From Clostridia bacterium (GTDB taxonomy: Bacteria; Bacillota; Clostridia; Christensenellales; Borkfalkiaceae): 50,410 nt of DNA. Numbering within the stretch: position 1 is the stretch's first letter; every line of letters starts with the position of its first letter. The notes beneath the pieces were generated by a model, which saw nothing but the letters and a program-made list of their open reading frames with translations, was not told where the DNA came from and made no database searches. Made by a program: the position numbers and the translations under genes. This document shows, piece by piece, positions 34,905 through 43,280 of this stretch. Where the stretch lies: positions 1-50,410 of the forward strand of contig JAFWBT010000033.1 in the NCBI GenBank assembly GCA_017507005.1, given 5' to 3'.

Positions 34905-36128
34905 TTACAGCAACGCAGGGAGCTTTTCGCCCTGTTCCATTGCTTTCAAAATCTGTTCGCACAGCATCAAGCATCTGGGAAGATGATACGGGCCTTTCCA
35001 CATCGAGCCTTTTTGCGTATGGGATACCGTACCGTCACGGTGCAGATAGCCGTACCACTCGCCGTTCTCTTTATCAGGGAAATGGGAGAAGATATATTCG
35101 TGCAGTTTGTCATACCACTGCTCGTAGATAGGATCGCCCGTTAAATGCAGAGCCGTCAGCGTTGCAATCAGGCATTCGTTATGTACCCACAACAGCTTCA
35201 TGTCGTGTTCCAGCTGTTCGCAAGGTCTGCCGTATGCGTCTACGAAATACACCACGCCGCCGTGTTCCTTGTCCCAGCCAAGCTCTAACGACCATTGCAG
35301 CATATTCAGCGCCTTGTCAAGCAACTCTTTATCCCCCGTTTCGTTCGCATAGTTCATCAAGAACCACGAATTTTCAATGGTGTGACCGGGGTTAATCGTT
35401 CTGCCCGTGGGATTGTCGAGGATACTGCCGTCCAAGCGCACGTTTTCCAGCACGCAATGAAGATCTTCCTTATAGTGCAAATTGAGCATATCTCCGATAA
35501 CGTCTTTAATCACTTTGTCGTAATACGCTTGATTTGCGGGGTTTGCACGGCGCAACGTCTGCGCGGAGCTGACCAAAACCATCGGATTTGCATTAGAGTG
35601 AAGACTGCGTACCGCCGCGTTTTCCTTGGGGGTAATCTTAAAGGGATCGGCGTTGCCGTCCTTGTAAATGCGATACATTAAATCGAAATATTTTTCTGCC
35701 AGCGCCAAATCCTCTTTGTTGCCGCGCAGAAGATAATATTCCGCAAAGCCGACGACAAGGAAACTCTCCGAGAAGAAATATCTACGTTTTCTAAGCGGCT
35801 GACCGTCCTGCGTGACGGTGAAATACATTCTGCCGTCCGTTTCGTCTATGCAATATTTTTTAATAAATTCTGCGCCGCTATCCGCCGCCTTGCCCCATTC
35901 CGCCTGCTCGCCGTACACGTTGCACAGCTTTGAAAACGTCCAAAGGCAACGGCCTTGAAACCATACGCTCTTATCGTCGTTGTACGATTTGCCGTATCTG
36001 TCGACGCTGGTGATAAAGCCGCCGTATTTTTCATCAATTAAATCGGATTTCAACCAAAAATCTACGACGTCGTTCATCAAATGTTCGTGATAAAAATTTT
36101 TCAACTGTGTAATCTTCGTCTTGTCCAT
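34905..36128 (-). CDS. AGE-family sugar epimerase/isomerase
   Basis: 407 residues from ATG at 36128 (GGAGG 8 nt upstream). The (alpha/alpha)6 barrel of N-acylglucosamine 2-epimerases is clear. Catalytic-site motifs are WFQGRCLWTFSKL (Arg60), NPGHTIENSW (His249, Glu252) and WKGPYHLPRC (His382, Arg385). The paired His residues carry out C2 epimerisation or aldose-ketose isomerisation in the family, for substrates such as GlcNAc/ManNAc, mannose/fructose, cellobiose or mannobiose. The KGPYHLPR end is closer to the N-acylglucosamine 2-epimerase group than to cellobiose 2-epimerases, but the assignment is tentative. It lies between the DUF4434 and GH127 genes in one operon. Confidence 0.85.
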   Translation of the reverse strand: MDKTKITQLKNFYHEHLMNDVVDFWLKSDLIDEKYGGFITSVDRYGKSYNDDKSVWFQGRCLWTFSKLCNVYGEQAEWGKAADSGAEFIKKYCIDETDGRMYFTVTQDGQPLRKRRYFFSESFLVVGFAEYYLLRGNKEDLALAEKYFDLMYRIYKDGNADPFKITPKENAAVRSLHSNANPMVLVSSAQTLRRANPANQAYYDKVIKDVIGDMLNLHYKEDLHCVLENVRLDGSILDNPTGRTINPGHTIENSWFLMNYANETGDKELLDKALNMLQWSLELGWDKEHGGVVYFVDAYGRPCEQLEHDMKLLWVHNECLIATLTALHLTGDPIYEQWYDKLHEYIFSHFPDKENGEWYGYLHRDGTVSHTQKGSMWKGPYHLPRCLMLCEQILKAMEQGEKLPALL

Positions 36129-36143
36129 GGTATGCCCCTCCAA

Positions 36144-37052
36144 TTATTTTTTGCCGTAATAGTTACAATAGAGCGTATGCAAATTCCGTGCGGACGGGAA
36201 AATGGATTGCGGGCTCAAGAAATGGGAAAATTCAAACGTGATACACTTTTCCACGTGGCGTTCCGCGATTTGGATTTTTCTTCTCAAAATATCAAACGGA
36301 ATCGGGAAATACATACATCTCACGTCTCTTTCAAAGGTTTCCACGTTTGCCCACAAACGAATATTGTGCGCGTCCGTTACTTTCTTGATTTCCGTAAGGT
36401 ATTTATCGTAATCGCAAAGTTGCGTCGTACCGTCTTGGAAAGCGCAGATATCGATATCCTTGCCGCAATCTTTCCAAATATTATTCCATACCTCTGCCGT
36501 AAGCTCGGGCGTCATGGAATCGGGATAGGTGTTGACACCTCTGAAAAACGGGCTGATAAACACTACTTTATCGGGTGCTGCATCCTTGCACATTGCCGCA
36601 AGTCCGCCCATCGTTTCCTTGATGTTGTAGATGTTGCTACCCGTTTCGTGAGGGATATACCAGCCCTTGAACGCAGGCATATCCTTATAGCGCGCCATCA
36701 CCTCTTCTATGTACAGCTTGTTCTGTTTCATCTCGCCGAGGAAATCCCCTGCATTCCAAGTAAGGTTGGAAATATACATACCCAAATACACCTGCATATT
36801 CCGTTTTTCCGCCTCTTGGAGAATAAAGCCCATAAAATCTTCGTTCTCTTCTTTGAGGGTGGGGAATATCTTGGAGGGATACAGGCATTTGTCGTAAAAT
36901 ACGCCGCGCATAATAATCAGCGTATCCATACCCACCGCCTTCATATAATCAAGGTCGGCTGCCCACTGCTCGTTCGTCCAGTTGGACGCAGGGATATCGT
37001 ACGTAATCTCGTCGATAAAAGTACCCGTAATCGGATAAGGATTTTTAAACAT
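36144..37052 (-). CDS. DUF4434-domain TIM-barrel protein
   Basis: 302 residues from ATG at 37052, preceded by GGGAG at 7 nt; an earlier in-frame Met (37091) lacks this. It opens with ITGTFIDEITYDIP and SNWTNEQWAADLDYMKAVGMD, the pattern of DUF4434 proteins. Barrel strands follow in MQVYLGMYIS, FKGWYIPHETGS with a candidate acid/base Glu, KVVFISPFFRG, DICAFQDGT and IRLWANVETFE. The family resembles glycoside hydrolases of clan A, but no activity is established to my knowledge. No signal peptide is present. It is the first gene after the AraC-type promoter at 37185-37213, leading a run of glycan genes. Confidence 0.8.
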   Translation of the reverse strand: MFKNPYPITGTFIDEITYDIPASNWTNEQWAADLDYMKAVGMDTLIIMRGVFYDKCLYPSKIFPTLKEENEDFMGFILQEAEKRNMQVYLGMYISNLTWNAGDFLGEMKQNKLYIEEVMARYKDMPAFKGWYIPHETGSNIYNIKETMGGLAAMCKDAAPDKVVFISPFFRGVNTYPDSMTPELTAEVWNNIWKDCGKDIDICAFQDGTTQLCDYDKYLTEIKKVTDAHNIRLWANVETFERDVRCMYFPIPFDILRRKIQIAERHVEKCITFEFSHFLSPQSIFPSARNLHTLYCNYYGKK

Positions 37053-37184
37053 TTTTTCACTCCCGCTTTGCGTCGTATTTTCACCACGCAACTCTTTCTA
37101 TCTTTCGTAAAAGTCGCTCGCCGCCTTAGAATATACGGAAAAGCATAAACGGACGCTATGTCACAGTATCCCTTTTACCTCAAT

Positions 37185-37213
37185 ATTATATCATATATTT
37201 TTTATCTTGTCAC
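37185..37213 (-). promoter_or_regulatory. AraC-type activated promoter of the DUF4434/AGE/GH127 operon
   Basis: GTGACA (37213-37208), 17-nt spacer, TATAAT (37190-37185). Transcription should start near 37178. A direct repeat of ATTGCA lies 9 nt upstream of the -35, exactly as at the promoter at 41177-41205. Confidence 0.8.
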
Positions 37214-37222
37214 TAGTTATAA

Positions 37223-37249
37223 ATTGCAAAAAAGTGCTGATTTATTGCA
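37223..37249. promoter_or_regulatory. Direct repeat ATTGCA-N15-ATTGCA (candidate AraC-family site)
   Basis: ATTGCA at 37223-37228 and 37244-37249, a 21-bp period (two helical turns), with TGCTG at the same place inside the spacer as in the copy at 41215-41241. It lies just upstream of a -35, the classical position for AraC/XylS activators. Confidence 0.65.
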
Positions 37250-37455
37250 TTTTTTCTTTCTCGGTGGTTTTTTTGCCTTTTTTTAACAACTATACTATTG
37301 TATATAGCGAAATTTACAACGAAAAAAATCCCTTAAATTTACAACTTTTGTTTGTGTTTTCTTGTTTTATTTATCCTCAAAAATCTCACCATTTTGCGCC
37401 TATTTTTCAGGCGAGTCCTCGTTTTTCGACATAATTTCGCCTAAAAAATATATAA
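37250..37455. other. Intergenic AT-rich stretch without a gene
   Basis: Between the AraC-type repeat and the terminator of murK. No open reading frame with a ribosome binding site or clear promoter is seen. Confidence 0.5.
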
Positions 37456-37485
37456 AAACGGAGCGCGACGCCGCGTGCTCCGTTT
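37456..37485 (-). terminator. Intrinsic terminator of the murQ-murK operon
   Basis: AAACGGAGC and GCTCCGTTT form the stem around a GC-rich loop, and the minus strand continues TTTTTATATATTTTTTAGG. It lies about 120 nt after the murK stop. Confidence 0.8.
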
Positions 37486-37512
37486 CTTCATACTCGTTTT
37501 TATGGTTATTTA

Positions 37513-37550
37513 TTGCCGTTTTTACCATTTGTTGCCATTTTTACCATTTT
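37513..37550. repeat. Two 19-bp tandem units downstream of murK
   Basis: TTGCCGTTTTTACCATTTG and TTGCCATTTTTACCATTTT are adjacent. A third, degenerate copy may follow (TTAGCGTTTGTCGCCGTTG). Role unknown. Confidence 0.6.
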
Positions 37551-37604
37551 TTAGCGTTTGTCGCCGTTGATCATTAGACGTTTTTCGCCGTTTAGTTTCG
37601 GCGT

Positions 37605-38522
37605 TTAGGAAAAATAGCTGTTTAAAAAGGTCTTTAAAAAGTCGTTATCCGTTTTGCCAAGCGCCCGTTTTAAAGCGCCGTAGATAACGGGATTTTCGGG
37701 GAATTTGAACGCAAACTCACGTTTTGCCCTTTCAGACAAATGCGCGAAAAAGATATCCCAGCGCTTGCTCAAACCGCCAAAAAGCGTGATTTCGCAAGGC
37801 GTTTTGCCATATATTTTTTGCACGCCGAAGAGCAGTTTTTCCAGCTCGCTTACACGGCGCTGTACGATTGTTTTTGCAACGGCGTCCCCCTGCTCGTACG
37901 CCGATAGAACAAAAGGTGCGAACGAGGCAACAAAAGCCTTTCCTTTTACGTATACGTCGCGGACGAGTTCTTTCACGGAAAACCCCGTCGCCTGTACTAT
38001 TTTTTCGGTGAGCAGCGTGGGCTCGCCTCTGCCGTCCGATTGCGATAACACGGCGTCGATTGCCTCACGACCTAAATCGTAACCGCTCAGCGAAGAATCA
38101 AGCATATATCCGCCGCCTCCCACGAGGAAATGTTCGCCGTTTTTGCGAAGATACCCGACGCTACCCGTGCCGATAATCACGATACAGCCGTCCTCATCAT
38201 ACGCCGCGTCGAGCGCGATTTGCACGTCGCTACAAATATCCACTTTTGCGATTTTATCTATCGCCGTTAACGCCGTCTTTAATTCGTCCGCACAGCCCGA
38301 AAACCCTATACCCGACAATCCCAACGACGCGCATACCATGTCCGCGTCGATCGGAACATTTTCCAAAAATGCGCCTACCATGTCCACGATCATTTTTTTT
38401 CTACCGATATCGTTTGGATTGGAACTGCCATACAATTTTCGAGCGATAACGACACCCGTTTCGTCCGTTACAACCAGCTCCGTTTTCGTGCCGCCGCCGT
38501 CCACGCCTACGTAATATTTCAT
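37605..38522 (-). CDS. murK: BadF/MurK-type N-acetylmuramate / N-acetylglucosamine kinase
   Basis: 305 residues. The ASKHA ATPase fold has phosphate-1 motif VGVDGGGTKTE (5-15), SNPNDIG, CIVIIGTGSVGYL (about 113-125) and GGGGYMLDSSLSGYDLG. The BadF/BadG group includes N-acetylglucosamine kinase and MurK of Clostridium acetobutylicum, which phosphorylates both MurNAc and GlcNAc. The 4-nt ATGA overlap with murQ upstream repeats the murQ-murK pairing known in clostridia and supports that role. It would supply MurNAc 6-phosphate to MurQ, or phosphorylate GlcNAc released from imported glycans. Last gene of the operon that begins with the GH-A-like enzyme. Confidence 0.82.
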   Translation of the reverse strand: MKYYVGVDGGGTKTELVVTDETGVVIARKLYGSSNPNDIGRKKMIVDMVGAFLENVPIDADMVCASLGLSGIGFSGCADELKTALTAIDKIAKVDICSDVQIALDAAYDEDGCIVIIGTGSVGYLRKNGEHFLVGGGGYMLDSSLSGYDLGREAIDAVLSQSDGRGEPTLLTEKIVQATGFSVKELVRDVYVKGKAFVASFAPFVLSAYEQGDAVAKTIVQRRVSELEKLLFGVQKIYGKTPCEITLFGGLSKRWDIFFAHLSERAKREFAFKFPENPVIYGALKRALGKTDNDFLKTFLNSYFS

Positions 38523-39325
38523 TTTTCGTAATCTCCTACGATTTCCACGATAGAACGACCTTTGGACAACTCCTCTTTCGCTTTTTCCACGCCTATACCC
38601 GTCAGCGTGTCAACGATTCTTGCAGCACGATCAAACAGCTTGATATTCGTCGGCGCGACGTTTACCATCAGGTTTTCAATCACTTTGCCCGTACGCACCA
38701 TCGCCACCGTCGAGAGCATATTCAACACCATTTTATGCGCCGTGCCTGCCTTTAAACGAGTAGAGCCTGTAACCACTTCCGCTCCCGTATCCGTTAAAAT
38801 CGCCACCTCTGCCACCTGTGAAATGCGGTTTTCGGGGTTTCCTGTCAACGCGACTGCGTGCGCGCCGACACTTTGGGCGTATTCGAGTGCGTCGTAGATA
38901 TACGCCGCGTCGCCTGAAACGGAAATACCGACCACCGTGTCTTTTGCGTTCACGCCGACCTCTTGCATATCCTTTACCCCGCTATTGCCGCTATCCTCTG
39001 CGCCTTCCGCCGCCTTGAATACTGCGTTTTTACCGCCTGCAATCACCCCGACGACCATGCCGTAAGGCACGCCGTACGTAGGCGGACATTCGCTTGCGTC
39101 CAATACCCCAAGTCTGCCCGACGTACCTGCACCGACGTAGATCAGTCTGCCACCTTTTTTAAAGGAATCCACGACGAGGTCAACCGCCTGCGCGATAGCA
39201 GGCAAAGCCTTTTCCACTGCGTACGCCACTGTCTTGTCCTCGTTGTTCATCAGCGTTACCGCCTCTAACGTCGTCATTTTATCCAAGCGCATGGATTTTG
39301 GATTTCTCTGCTCGGTATTCTTCAT
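38519..39325 (-). CDS. murQ: N-acetylmuramic acid 6-phosphate etherase
   Basis: 268 residues, somewhat shorter than the usual 295-305. The SIS domain carries the family signature YVGAGTSGRLGVLDASECPP with catalytic Glu79. FKAAEGAEDS (Glu107/Glu110) supplies the second acidic residue, and TGSTRLKAGTAHKMVLNMLS lies further on. The enzyme cleaves the D-lactyl ether of MurNAc 6-phosphate to GlcNAc 6-phosphate and lactate in the cytoplasm. It starts 4 nt after the stop of the GH-A-like gene and overlaps murK by 4 nt, so the three genes form one tight operon under the AraC-type promoter at 41177-41205. Confidence 0.94.
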   Translation of the reverse strand: MKNTEQRNPKSMRLDKMTTLEAVTLMNNEDKTVAYAVEKALPAIAQAVDLVVDSFKKGGRLIYVGAGTSGRLGVLDASECPPTYGVPYGMVVGVIAGGKNAVFKAAEGAEDSGNSGVKDMQEVGVNAKDTVVGISVSGDAAYIYDALEYAQSVGAHAVALTGNPENRISQVAEVAILTDTGAEVVTGSTRLKAGTAHKMVLNMLSTVAMVRTGKVIENLMVNVAPTNIKLFDRAARIVDTLTGIGVEKAKEELSKGRSIVEIVGDYEK

Positions 39326-39329
39326 TGTA

Positions 39330-41123
39330 TCACCTAAAATATTCCTCTATCTCAAACAGTTCCGTTTGATTTTCTTCCATATCAAAAACGAACTCCGTTC
39401 CCTCGTATTCTTTTCCGTCCGTGAAGGCGCGAATTTTACACGCCGTCGGCATAGATAATTGCACCTTGCCTTGCTTTGCCGCCGTCAGGCAAACAAAACG
39501 GGAATTTGCGTATACGATATTGCCTTCACTAAATACATGGGTATCTGCTTTGCGTAAAATCGCAGCAATTTCTGCAGCGGAAAAAAGTCCGTTTTTTTCG
39601 ATTTTTTCGCTGTTAGAAAGGAGCAGATTTCCCTTTACGCCGTATTTTGTCGGGGCAATATATAACAGCGTTTTATAGTGTGTTTTCGCCCATTCCTCGT
39701 CGCAAGAATGGTACATATCGTACGACACACCGACAAAACCCAACTCGACGAGTTGCAAGCGACTCAATTCGTCGTAATATTCTTCTGAAATACCGTAACT
39801 CGCCTTTTCGTCCATAATCACGGCAAGCTCGTTCTCTTTTTTCGTCTTGCCGTTATAGTTACGGTACAGCTCATTCGCATGCGTCATAAATTGCATAACC
39901 GCAGGGGTGTCGTACCAGCCACCCCACATATCAAACCACCAAAACGCATACCCTGCCGCAAGCACTTTCCCAAACGTACGAAGGAGCACCCAAAGAGTTT
40001 CTTTTTCCGTCGGTAAGCCCATAAACACGGGGTTTTTAAAATAATTCACCGTGCGCTCCCCTTCCATCAGTTCAGGATTCGTTTCATACAACGGCAACGT
40101 TTTATGCGTACGGATATCCGCCTCCATAAACCACAGCTTATTCGCGCGCGCGCAAGAATCCATTACACCGTGATAAATCCAGTCTTTCGCCGTTTTACGC
40201 CCGTCGATATAGGCAAACGGCGATGCAAAAAAATCGATATTCTTATCGTGTAACAACAGCGAAACACCACTATGCCCATATTCACAGGACAACTGACCAA
40301 AATAGCCGTAAAACACACCGACGAGCATATCCTCGTTCGTAAGCTCTTTTACGTACGCACACAACTCTTGAATCGTCCGAGCAAAGCCCTCGTTAAAAAA
40401 CTGCTCGTAATCGAGCAAATTACGGTATTTCCCCTCGTCTATCACCTTGTCGCCATGACGAGCCGCCAACTCAAATGAGGTAGGCATGTACGCCTTGAAC
40501 GCATTTTTATACTTGTTTTCTATATATTTTTGGTAGGCTTTTTGTGCGGGCAAAGAATAATCGAAACTTCCCGTTGCATTGCGCAAAGCTAACCACTCCT
40601 CCGTCTGCATTCCCGCCACCTGAATGGCTATCACGTTCTCGGAAAATTCAAACGTTTTGATATATTCGCACAGCTTTTTTAAAAATATCTTGGCGTCTGC
40701 TTTCCACTTTTCAGAAAATGCCGACTGCATGTATTGCCCTTTCACGCCGTCGCTTAAAACGACCAATTCATTTGGATTTTCTGCACGCCACCAGCGCGGT
40801 GCATTGAGGTTGACACGCAGCATGACGTACGCTTTTTTCGCGCCTTCCCCTACTATCTTTTTAATACTGTTATAAACGGGCGTAAAATCGTAATTTTCGC
40901 GCGATTTCCATACGTGTTCGCCAAACGTATGCACGCCGGAATTCTCGTTAATCGATCCATCGCCCATATACACGCAAGCGCAGAACAAATCATAACCAGC
41001 CGTTTGAAAATCGGCGTAGCGCGCATTCTCCTCTAAATAGGTCATATACGCCGCCGTTTCTACACGCTTGCCGTTGACTTCTATCGTAAGAGAATTATCC
41101 GTTTTTACAATTTTTGCTTTCAT
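39330..41123 (-). CDS. Cytoplasmic GH-A-clan-like glycoside hydrolase
   Basis: 597 residues, no signal peptide. The N-terminal TIM barrel has LRVNLNAPRWWRAENP, NVIAIQVAGMQTEEW (candidate acid/base Glu) and ANKLWFMEADIRTH (candidate nucleophile Glu), an order like that of GH42/GH35 beta-galactosidases. The part from about residue 430 (ELAVIMDEKASYGISEEYYD) resembles the trimerisation domain of GH42, and a beta-rich end follows. I cannot name the family with certainty. GGAG lies 8 nt before the ATG. It is first in the operon with murQ and murK, so a role in releasing amino sugars from imported fragments is suggested by position only. Confidence 0.72.
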   Translation of the reverse strand: MKAKIVKTDNSLTIEVNGKRVETAAYMTYLEENARYADFQTAGYDLFCACVYMGDGSINENSGVHTFGEHVWKSRENYDFTPVYNSIKKIVGEGAKKAYVMLRVNLNAPRWWRAENPNELVVLSDGVKGQYMQSAFSEKWKADAKIFLKKLCEYIKTFEFSENVIAIQVAGMQTEEWLALRNATGSFDYSLPAQKAYQKYIENKYKNAFKAYMPTSFELAARHGDKVIDEGKYRNLLDYEQFFNEGFARTIQELCAYVKELTNEDMLVGVFYGYFGQLSCEYGHSGVSLLLHDKNIDFFASPFAYIDGRKTAKDWIYHGVMDSCARANKLWFMEADIRTHKTLPLYETNPELMEGERTVNYFKNPVFMGLPTEKETLWVLLRTFGKVLAAGYAFWWFDMWGGWYDTPAVMQFMTHANELYRNYNGKTKKENELAVIMDEKASYGISEEYYDELSRLQLVELGFVGVSYDMYHSCDEEWAKTHYKTLLYIAPTKYGVKGNLLLSNSEKIEKNGLFSAAEIAAILRKADTHVFSEGNIVYANSRFVCLTAAKQGKVQLSMPTACKIRAFTDGKEYEGTEFVFDMEENQTELFEIEEYFR

Positions 41124-41176
41124 TGCAAGCTCTCCAAAATCAGGGCGCTTTTAACCCATTTCCATCTTTCGACTGT

Positions 41177-41205
41177 ATTATAGCATAATAGGCATTTTTT
41201 GTCAT
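41177..41205 (-). promoter_or_regulatory. AraC-type activated promoter of the GH-murQ-murK operon
   Basis: ATGACA (41205-41200), 17-nt spacer, TATAAT (41182-41177). Transcription should start near 41170. The ATTGCA direct repeat begins 9 nt upstream of the -35. Confidence 0.8.
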
Positions 41206-41214
41206 TACTCTAAA

Positions 41215-41241
41215 ATTGCAAATATATGCTGTAAAATTGCA
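41215..41241. promoter_or_regulatory. Direct repeat ATTGCA-N15-ATTGCA (candidate AraC-family site)
   Basis: ATTGCA at 41215-41220 and 41236-41241, 21-bp period, with internal TGCTG as in the copy at 37223-37249. It lies in the divergent region between the GH-murQ-murK operon and the AraC gene. Confidence 0.65.
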
Positions 41242-41403
41242 TTTTGCTTTTCACTACGTAAAAATAATATTATTTTTTTGTTGAAAAAAATCCTTTTACC
41301 CCTTTAAAATAAAGGAGTTTAAAAAAATCGTCTTATGAAAAAAGCGCAAAAAACGAACGCAGGGATTTTTCTTTTCGCTCCTCAAAAATTTCAAGTTTTG
41401 ATA

Positions 41404-41432
41404 TTGACAAGCAAAAAAAACGGTGTTATAAT
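41404..41432 (+). promoter_or_regulatory. Promoter of the AraC operon
   Basis: TTGACA (41404-41409), 17-nt spacer, TATAAT (41427-41432): perfect consensus. The expected transcription start coincides with the A of the ATG at 41439, predicting a leaderless mRNA. Confidence 0.85.
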
Positions 41433-41438
41433 GACGCT

Positions 41439-42356
41439 ATGGAACAGCAAACGAAAAAAATATATCCCTACCTTGGCGTTGTCACGGAAACCAAAGGTCC
41501 AAAGCAGGCAGGTTCGTTCGATACGTCTTCCCCGTGGAAGAGCGCAAACACCGCTTTTTATTGGATGAATTTTGAGTTTCCTTTTTACCATGGGCATACG
41601 GACTGGGAGCTGTTTATCGTGCTCAACGATAGCATATTGCATCGTATCAACGGCGAAGAGCATCTCATATCCGAAGGCACGGCTTGTTTAATCGGGCCGA
41701 AGCATTATCACGCCACTTTTTTCCCGAATCGCGTGAAAAATCAGTTTCAGGGCGTTACCTTCCCCGTACGCGCGGCATATCTTGAAAAGCTGTTGGGCTT
41801 ATATTCCCCCACGCTTTTCGACGAATTAGCCTCGACGTCGCAGCCGTTATATTTTACCCTCTCGCGCATTTTGATGGAAAAATATACGAATATGCTGCTG
41901 GAAATACAAACCTACGAGGGGCAAAGTACGCCGTACACCGAACAGCAATGTAATATCATTTTTTCAGATATTTTGTTGAAATTCCTTGAACAGCGGCAGG
42001 AAAATTCGAGTATTCCCGACGTGTTAAAGCCGTTGATTCAACACCTCAACAATCCTTTAATCACAGCGCAACAGATTAAAATGGCGCAAGCGGAGTTGCC
42101 GTATAGCTATCCACAGCTCACCCGTATATTCAAAAAATATATGCATTGCACGATTACGCAATACGTCAACCGTTCAAAGCTGCAATACGCGCAAGAATTG
42201 CTGACGAGAACGGATATGTCGTTGACGGAGATTACAAGCGAATTAAACTTTGAATCGACGAGTCATTTCCATAATCTTTTTAAAAAGCATTTTAATATGA
42301 CTCCCACCGAGTATAGAAAGCTCACTTCGCTGACCTCTAACGGCAACAACGAATAA
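41439..42356 (+). CDS. AraC-family transcriptional regulator (local glycan regulator)
   Basis: 305 residues. The N-terminal cupin sensing domain has FPFYHGHTDWELFIVLNDS and LISEGTACLIGPKHYHATFF (about 48-105). The C-terminal double helix-turn-helix includes YPQLTRIFKKYMHCTITQYV and MSLTEITSELNFESTSHFHNLF (about 225-285), ending in FNMTPTEYRKL. No ribosome binding site precedes the ATG, and the promoter predicts a leaderless transcript. It heads a plus-strand operon with a DUF4432 protein, a cupin isomerase and a GHL6-like hydrolase. Matching 21-bp-period repeats at two nearby operon promoters make it the likely activator of the whole locus in response to a sugar bound by the cupin. Confidence 0.9.
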   Translation: MEQQTKKIYPYLGVVTETKGPKQAGSFDTSSPWKSANTAFYWMNFEFPFYHGHTDWELFIVLNDSILHRINGEEHLISEGTACLIGPKHYHATFFPNRVKNQFQGVTFPVRAAYLEKLLGLYSPTLFDELASTSQPLYFTLSRILMEKYTNMLLEIQTYEGQSTPYTEQQCNIIFSDILLKFLEQRQENSSIPDVLKPLIQHLNNPLITAQQIKMAQAELPYSYPQLTRIFKKYMHCTITQYVNRSKLQYAQELLTRTDMSLTEITSELNFESTSHFHNLFKKHFNMTPTEYRKLTSLTSNGNNE

Positions 42357-42380
42357 AACAAATTGAGTAAGGATTGTATT

Positions 42381-43265
42381 ATGGACGAAAGAAAACTGGG
42401 AAACAGCGCGCAAATACAGCGCGTGCAGGACGTCGTGATTGAGGACAAGCGTTGCGTTTTGGTGCAAAACGGCGCGTTGGAGCTGTTGTTCAATAAAGAC
42501 AACGCCCTCGATATCGTTTGGGCGCGCTATAAAGGCGTCAATATTTCTTTCCTTAGCAAAAATGGACTGAATGACGGAGCGAGAGATTTTACGGGGAATT
42601 TTGAGGGCGGTTTCCTCTATACCTGCGGCATGGATAACGTGTCCTCTTGCGTAGAAAATAAACCCGTACATGGTAGCCTTCATTATAAAAAGGTCGATAC
42701 CCTGTACGCGTTGAAAAAAGGCGACGTTATCTGCGTTTGTGGCGAAGTGCGCGAGTGTGCGTTGTTTGGAAAAAACCTGCTTATGACTCGTTGTTACGAA
42801 GTATCAAAGGACACGCTGACGATTCACGATACGCTGCAAAACCTCGATTATAAAGACGTGGATTACGTTTTGTTATACCATATCAATTACGGCTATCCGT
42901 TCTTGGACGAGGGCTTGCGTATAGATATCCCTGCGATTAAGAGCGAGCCTTTAACAGAGATTGCAAAAAAGCGGGAAGCGGAAAAATTCACCATCACCGC
43001 GCCGATAGACGGCGGCGACGAGGATGTATATTATCACACCCTTTCCAAAGGCTGTGTGCGGCTGGAAAACCCGAACGTTGGCGTTGCGGTGGAAATGACG
43101 TACGACACCAACGATTTTCCCGTCACCCTGCAATGGAAAAGTATGATTAGCGGCGATTACGCGCTAGGCATCGAGCCATCGCTGACACGCTTTGACGATT
43201 TTAAAATGAGAACCTTGAAAGCGAAAGAACAAAAAGCTTATCAAATAAAAATTAAATTTCAATAA
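42381..43265 (+). CDS. DUF4432-family aldose-1-epimerase-like protein
   Basis: 294 residues from ATG at 42381 (AAGGA 7 nt upstream). The beta-sandwich of galactose-mutarotase-like proteins is suggested by RCVLVQNGALELLFN, DIVWARYKGVNISFLS, GFLYTCGMDNVSSC (the DUF4432 loop), PVHGSLHY, LLYHINYGYPFLDEG and a late LGIEPS. Likely role is sugar binding or anomer conversion in the cytoplasm, as in other DUF4432/mutarotase-fold proteins of sugar operons. No activity is proven. It lies 24 nt after the AraC gene and 15 nt before the cupin gene, so all are co-transcribed. Confidence 0.8.
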   Translation: MDERKLGNSAQIQRVQDVVIEDKRCVLVQNGALELLFNKDNALDIVWARYKGVNISFLSKNGLNDGARDFTGNFEGGFLYTCGMDNVSSCVENKPVHGSLHYKKVDTLYALKKGDVICVCGEVRECALFGKNLLMTRCYEVSKDTLTIHDTLQNLDYKDVDYVLLYHINYGYPFLDEGLRIDIPAIKSEPLTEIAKKREAEKFTITAPIDGGDEDVYYHTLSKGCVRLENPNVGVAVEMTYDTNDFPVTLQWKSMISGDYALGIEPSLTRFDDFKMRTLKAKEQKAYQIKIKFQ

Positions 43266-43280
43266 GGAGAATATAGGAAG

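Noticed and set aside
41122-41127. Further ATTGCA half-site next to the GH-A-like gene start
   Set aside because: It is a single copy at the start codon and ribosome binding site, with no partner at 21 bp.
41335-41568. 77-codon plus-strand frame starting 104 nt before the AraC ATG
   Set aside because: It overlaps the AraC gene in another frame, its AAAGGAG is about 18 nt from the ATG, and the composition of the product is not protein-like.
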